Under the pieces are notes generated by a model. The model made no database searches, was not told the DNA's origin, and was given only the letters and a program-made list of their open reading frames with translations. The position numbers and the translations under genes are program-made. Shown here piece after piece: positions 59,195-64,000 of a stretch of DNA of 64,000 bases. The stretch comes from Gossypium raimondii (taxonomy: Eukaryota; Streptophyta; Magnoliopsida; Malvales; Malvaceae), in NCBI RefSeq assembly GCF_025698545.1, contig NC_068575.1:55623980-55687979 (forward strand), written 5' to 3'. Positions within the stretch are counted from its first letter, which is position 1. Each line of letters starts with the position of its first letter.

Positions 59195-61003
59195 TTACAC
59201 CCAGCTACAACCAGGAATTTTGTAATCACAACAGTCTGTCATCATTTTCCTAACACGTTCCACATCTAACCATCTTCCTTTAGAGGCATATATGTTAGAG
59301 ATAAGAGTATAATTTACAGGTTTGTTAGGCTCCAAGACAACAAGCTTTTCTGCGGCCCACTTGGCCAATGTTATGTTGCCATGGATGCTACATGCCCCAA
59401 TGAATGCTCCCAAGGTGTCTGGTGTACATGCAACGGGATGAGATGTTATAAAACTAAAAGCCTCATTGAGAAGGCCAGCTCGACCAAGCAGATCAACGAG
59501 GCAAGTATAGTGCTTTGAATCTGGAATAATTCGATAGTCATTCATCATTATATTGAAATAATGAAGCCCCTCATTTACTAGCCCCCCATGGCTACATGCG
59601 GAAAGAATAGCAAGAAAGGCAATTTGATCTGGCTTTACACCAGCAACTAACATTTTCTCAAAAGCTATAACACTTCTTTTTGAATGACCAAGGAACGAAT
59701 AAGCACCTATAATCGATGTCCAAGTAACAAGATCAGGCTCTGAAACTGAAACAAAATATTGTAATGCACCATCAATGTTACCACACTTGGAGTACGCATG
59801 TATTAAAGCATTTGTAACAGATAAAAAGGACTCAAACCCATTTTTAATCACATAAGTGTGGACTTGCAACAATTCAGCAGAGCCGGATGAAACACCACAA
59901 GATTGAAATATGCTAGCCATAGTTAATTCATCTGGACAGAAATTTTGTAACCTCATTTCTCTAAGAAGCTCCATAACCTTCTCCATATCTCCCCTCTGTG
60001 CATAACCCACGATCAGAGTGTTCCAAGACACAACATTTCTAGCAGTCATTCCATCAAAGGCTTTTTGAGCATCATACAAATTTCCATTCGTTATGTACAT
60101 ATCAACAAGTGCACTAGCCACAGGAACATCTAAATCAAAACAAAGTTTAATGATGAGACCATGAACCTGCCTTCCAAGTTCATAAAATCCCCAGATACAG
60201 CAAGATTTAAGCAAAGAACAAAACGTATAACCATCCCCGTTAACACCTTCCTTCTTCATCAAATCGAAAACCTCAAAAGCCTCTTTTGTTAAAGAATTCA
60301 AAGCATAACAAGAAACCATCACATTCCACAACACCAAATCTCTACAAAATACTTGATCGAAAACCCACCTCGCTTCTTCAACCAGACCACATTCCCCATA
60401 TAAATGAACAAGAGCACTGCTCACAAAAGAATCATACAAAAACCCACATTTCACTATAAAGCAATGTAATTCTCTACCAAAAACAACGCCCTTTACCTCA
60501 GAGGAAGCATGGAGCAAAGTATTCAAAGTTATATGATCAAAACCTACCTTGTTTATCAACATTTTCTTGAAATAAGAAAAACCCAAACAAAGATTCGACT
60601 TACAAATCATAGTGTTCCACGTCACCAAGTTTCGAACACGCATTTGATCGAACAATTTCTCCGCGTCGGAAAATTGTTTGCATTTAACGTATAAATTAAG
60701 CATTTGAGTTTGCAGAGGCAGTACATTATTGAACCCTAGTTTTATCATGCGTGAATGGAGTTGTTTCCCTTCCTTAAGGAGACCTAATTTGGCTGAGATT
60801 TTAAGGGCGTGGGGGTAGAAGCCGGTCGAACCGGGATGCAGCGCCGACACCGTGTTTCCGAGTGTACTCAACGAGAGAGATGGATTGGGTTCCAGCTTCA
60901 GCGCGCGTAATTGGGTTGTTTCTCGAGGGAGTGTCGGTGAAGAAGATAACTGTCGTTTGAAATGGACGGTGGAGATCAAAGGAGTACGGCATTTCGAATG
61001 CAT
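59195..61003 (-). CDS. Pentatricopeptide repeat (PPR) protein, PLS class, 602 aa
   Basis: The frame is intronless, as usual for PPR genes. The N-terminus (MHSKCRTPLISTVHFKRQLS) is basic and serine-rich, compatible with an organelle transit peptide. From about residue 65 onward degenerate 31-36 residue repeats occur, with typical words: GKQLHSRMIKLGF, AEKLFDQMRVRNLVTWNTMI, EARWVFDQVFCRDLVLWNVM, VASALVDMYITNG, NVVSWNTLIVGYAQRG, HAYSKCGNIDGAL, DLVTWTSIIGAYSFLG, LSACSHGGLVNEG, YTCLVDLLGRAGLLNEA. The C-terminal part is an E-type region (KPVNYTLISNIYASKGRW) ending GCSWV; there is no DYW deaminase domain. It should bind organellar RNA, as E-class PPRs do in C-to-U editing with partners. It resembles Arabidopsis At2g46050, by memory only. 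Confidence 0.9.
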   Translation of the reverse strand: MHSKCRTPLISTVHFKRQLSSSPTLPRETTQLRALKLEPNPSLSLSTLGNTVSALHPGSTGFYPHALKISAKLGLLKEGKQLHSRMIKLGFNNVLPLQTQMLNLYVKCKQFSDAEKLFDQMRVRNLVTWNTMICKSNLCLGFSYFKKMLINKVGFDHITLNTLLHASSEVKGVVFGRELHCFIVKCGFLYDSFVSSALVHLYGECGLVEEARWVFDQVFCRDLVLWNVMVSCYALNSLTKEAFEVFDLMKKEGVNGDGYTFCSLLKSCCIWGFYELGRQVHGLIIKLCFDLDVPVASALVDMYITNGNLYDAQKAFDGMTARNVVSWNTLIVGYAQRGDMEKVMELLREMRLQNFCPDELTMASIFQSCGVSSGSAELLQVHTYVIKNGFESFLSVTNALIHAYSKCGNIDGALQYFVSVSEPDLVTWTSIIGAYSFLGHSKRSVIAFEKMLVAGVKPDQIAFLAILSACSHGGLVNEGLHYFNIMMNDYRIIPDSKHYTCLVDLLGRAGLLNEAFSFITSHPVACTPDTLGAFIGACSIHGNITLAKWAAEKLVVLEPNKPVNYTLISNIYASKGRWLDVERVRKMMTDCCDYKIPGCSWV

Positions 61004-62120
61004 AGGATCAGAGACTGCGGGGAAGACCGTTATACGAGACCAAAGCCGACATAGAATGAAATGAACGGTAGATTTGGTGATATTTAGACGGTGTGATGGA
61101 CTTGCAATTTATACAATTTCTCTTTATTTCCTTCACCATTAATAATTAATTAATAGTGGGTAATGTGATGCGTTTAATTTAATTTTTATATCACGTTACA
61201 GTAATGTTATAATATCGTTATAGCATCTAATCTCATCGTTATCACTGTTTTTATCCACCCTAAATTGATTAAATTTTATGTTTTTTATTATTTTATAAAA
61301 GATTATTCATACCCTATAACAGATTTTCTTTCTCTAAAATTACCCTTTGAGGAAAAAATTATATCTAAATATATAAAATAATACAAAGGTTGAAACCCAC
61401 ACCAAATAAACATAAATATCTCAATTTAATTCATCCATTTTATTTAATTAAAATTAAAATTATTTTTAAAACTGTAATTTAAACTCTTATCAAATACTTG
61501 TGTAATAAAAATTCTAATTTTATCATTTTATCAAACTTAATAAAATTATTGAAAAATATAATGCATTTATAATATTTTTTAATTGAGTTTATATTAATGT
61601 ACTCATAACCTGTGTTGAAGGTTTAACATTATGTCTCAAAAATATCTTTGGGTCAAAAAGCACTCTTAAACTAAAGTTAAAATTTTTATTTTTACTTTTG
61701 CTAAAAATACTTTTTTAGAGTTAAAAGTACATTTGAAAACTTAAAAATGGTGAAGTGGTTGGAAGTTTTAAAAAGTTGTTGTTAAGTATTAAAAATATTG
61801 GATTATTTAGTTTATGTTAAAAATCTTTATTTTAACAAGTTTTTTGTTTTAAATAATAATTAATTTAGCCAAATTAGAAAGGTTGAAAATTTATACTTCA
61901 TTAAATTTAGCAAAGGTTTTTTCTTTTTCCTTTGTGATCATCAAATTCATTCCAGTATAATAACCCCGGATTTGGCTCTATTTACGTTAGAAAGAAAATC
62001 TTTGCGCGGTATTGCCGCCAATGAAATCATTGCACCCAATTAATAAAAATAAATAAATCATGAAAGAGAGCTAAGTGCTGCGCTGACTGTCGAAGAAACT
62101 ATATAACAACAGACAAAAAT
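61004..62120. other. Intergenic, AT-rich
   Basis: 61187-61270 carries a relic of the MITE family seen at 641-1360, in inverse orientation (TCTAATCTCATCGTTATCACTG then TTTTTATCCACCC). The rest is AT-rich without genes. Confidence 0.4.
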
Positions 62121-64000
62121 TAAAATACAAGAAAAAGTAAAAAGAAGAAGAAAAACCTTAAGTGTTTTTTTCTTTTTCTTTTTCTTTTTCTTTTTTCCCC
62201 TCAGAAAGAGATCTCTTCTTCAATTTCTTATAAACGCTTCCAAGTTGGAATTTTTGGCTGGAAATTCTTCGCCTCTTTCTCTCCGCCGCCGCTTCAGAAG
62301 GTAAAATTTTCTATTCTTTTTTTTCCCTTAATCGTTTAACTTTATTTTTGTCCATTAAAACTTGTTCCTTACACTTACATGTCACTTTTCCCCTTGTCTC
62401 TTCCATATTTCTCAAATTAGGGTTTATGAAATTGGTATGACTTCCAGTTTTTTTTCGTTATTATATGAATAGTTTCGTCGTTTGTTGGTATTCCAGTTAA
62501 TTAGTGATTAGTCTCGGATTTTTTAATATGAACTGTATTGCGATGTAAGTTTAACTTTAAGGTTTCGGTGTTAGTTTCTGTAGTTATGAGTTGGATTGCC
62601 TTCATAGAAGATTTCAAAAGTTTGAAATTTGCTAATTTGAGTTCTTTAGTGTCTGCTTTTGGCGGATTTTCAAGGCTTTTTATATTCCATTTTTGGATAA
62701 TCAGAGCATGTGGGGCTCTAAGCGGTTGGATCTCATTTTCCAGCTTATTTCATAAAAAGAAATTCCTTTCAAAGGCTAAACTCTTTGGATGACATGGCCA
62801 CTTGAGTCATGCTCTGTATGCATGTCATCATTTCTTATATTTTGTTTTCCTTCTTTAGTCGTGCATGGTGTGCTAGTGGATACACCTATCATTTTGAGCT
62901 GTATGGTTGTAATGTATACACCAGAAGCTGTTAACTTATTATCCCCAGCTAAACGAAGAATTGGTATGTATTGAAATGATGATGTCTCAAGTATGTTACT
63001 TCTCAGCATGATCTGCGTATTATATTTGTCAGATAACTTAGTCTACGGCTTTGTTCTTTCTAGAAAGAAAGATAATCACCTTGACAACATATTAATGAGG
63101 TTTTATACTGAGCCTCATTATGATCATGGTCTTATTAATGTTTTAGTGTATTTGTATATAATTTGTCTATATATGGGGATGATTTATTTTTTTATATTCC
63201 CAATTCTGTTTAGCATGATTAGTAAGGATTTATTTACTTTGTTTGTTCATGCTTCTCAAATCTTGATTCTATTTTCTCGTATGTTACATGTTTTTTCCTG
63301 GCTTGTAAGTTGGTTTTTTCCCTCTCCTTGTGTTTGAAACTATTATATTCTACTTGTCCTTTGATGTCGAATAACAGGGGAAAATGCACCAAACTACCTT
63401 TGTATTGAGTGGATAACAAAGATAACTGTGGGATATGGGAGGCTGCTGTTGTTCTTCCCGGAAACCTCATCTGCATGGGACACCTGTATATTATTATGTT
63501 AGTAATATGCTCATCTTATGAATATGTCTAATGCCTTTATTATCATATAGGACTTTTTCTTATTTCATACTTAAGAAATGGAGCATGTTTGTTTGGAATA
63601 TTGGGAGTATTCACTCACAATAATCCACAATAACAGGTTGGAAATCGAATGGAAAAGGAGGAAGCAAATGAGAATGAAAAGAATATTTTTAATACCATTA
63701 GTTCACTCTTTTTGTAATTGATTATTCCATGAAATTGACATTCTTTTTAATCCATTTTGTTCCTTCTTTCACTTGAAACAGTTGTAGAACCTGTGATCTG
63801 CAACTGATTTTTTTATCTGATTAATGTTGGAACTTTTTACTGACCCCAGGGTCTTCTTTAATCATCTGAATAGAGATGTCTGTTTGTATGCATGCTCAGA
63901 TTTGTGGAAACTGTGTTTATTTTGATTTCCTGCTTCAGCTTGTCTGATTCTTCATTGTATTTTGCTATTTCTTTCTTTCTTTTTAATATTGATGAAGAGA
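62121..64000 (+). other. Putative 5' UTR exon and first intron of a gene leaving the window
   Basis: 62161-62200 is a TTTTTC/CT-rich tract and 62280-62300 a CCGCCGCCGC-containing exon end (GCTTCAGAAG|GTAAAA, donor at 62301), a common shape for a plant 5' UTR exon. The T-rich DNA that follows suits a long 5' UTR intron. No coding exon is recognizable before the right edge. A stretch near 63378-63490 after an AACAG acceptor could be a further exon but I cannot support it. Confidence 0.4.

Noticed and set aside
63378-63490. Open stretch after an AACAG acceptor near the right edge
   Set aside because: Readable on both strands, no recognizable domain, no clear donor; could be an exon of the partial gene but unsupported.
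1-64000. A previously undescribed multi-gene system
   Set aside because: All clear genes belong to known plant families, are spaced and oriented independently, and show no shared regulatory signature.

Overview
This is nuclear DNA from a dicot plant. The genes have GT-AG introns and AT-rich intergenic DNA, and the protein families are plant ones (FRO, BRH1-type RING-H2, SYP71, CRCK, PLS-type PPR). The LTR retrotransposon families and MITEs look like those common in cotton (Gossypium); that genus is an inference.

Layout. 0-3.2 kb is repeat-derived DNA, including a 1.3 kb fold-back. A ferric-chelate reductase (FRO) gene of 8 exons lies on + at 3290-8253, with a 1.2 kb terminal-inverted-repeat element inside intron 4. 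From 8.3 to 35.4 kb there is a repeat-filled stretch. Its core is a complete LTR retrotransposon (12219-25164) with a perfect 5-bp target duplication (AAACA). It belongs to the Tat/Ogre-like Ty3/gypsy group but has only a broken gag and a collapsed pol remnant, so it is non-autonomous. A second, 2.7 kb LTR-like element is nested in it, and the whole sits inside an older inverted-repeat element. Around this lie AT-rich TIR elements, an hAT-type MITE with a perfect 8-bp duplication, SINE copies and two LINE RNase H relics.

From 35 kb the window is gene-rich: an intronless BRH1-like RING-H2 E3 ligase (+, 35427-35933); a plant-specific acidic protein of unknown function (-, 38529-39857), whose real start lies in two upstream exons; the Qc-SNARE SYP71 (-, 44179-46584, 9 exons including a 13-nt coding last exon); a 14-exon TMEM8/PGAP6-like membrane protein with an EGF-like module (+, 48863-54440); a calmodulin-binding receptor-like cytoplasmic kinase of the CRCK2 type (-, 55090-57267), convergent with it; an intronless PPR protein (-, 59195-61003); and the 5' UTR and first intron of a gene leaving the right edge (+, from about 62.1 kb).

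The genes form no operon-like unit. Loosely, several act at membranes (iron reduction at the plasma membrane, SNARE fusion, GPI-protein related membrane protein, cytoplasmic receptor-like kinase), but nothing in the sequence links them. I saw no tRNA or rRNA gene, no CRISPR array, and no convincing new multi-gene system. The most informative results are the reconstructed exon structures (all exon phases close) and the anatomy of the nested, pol-deleted retroelement.
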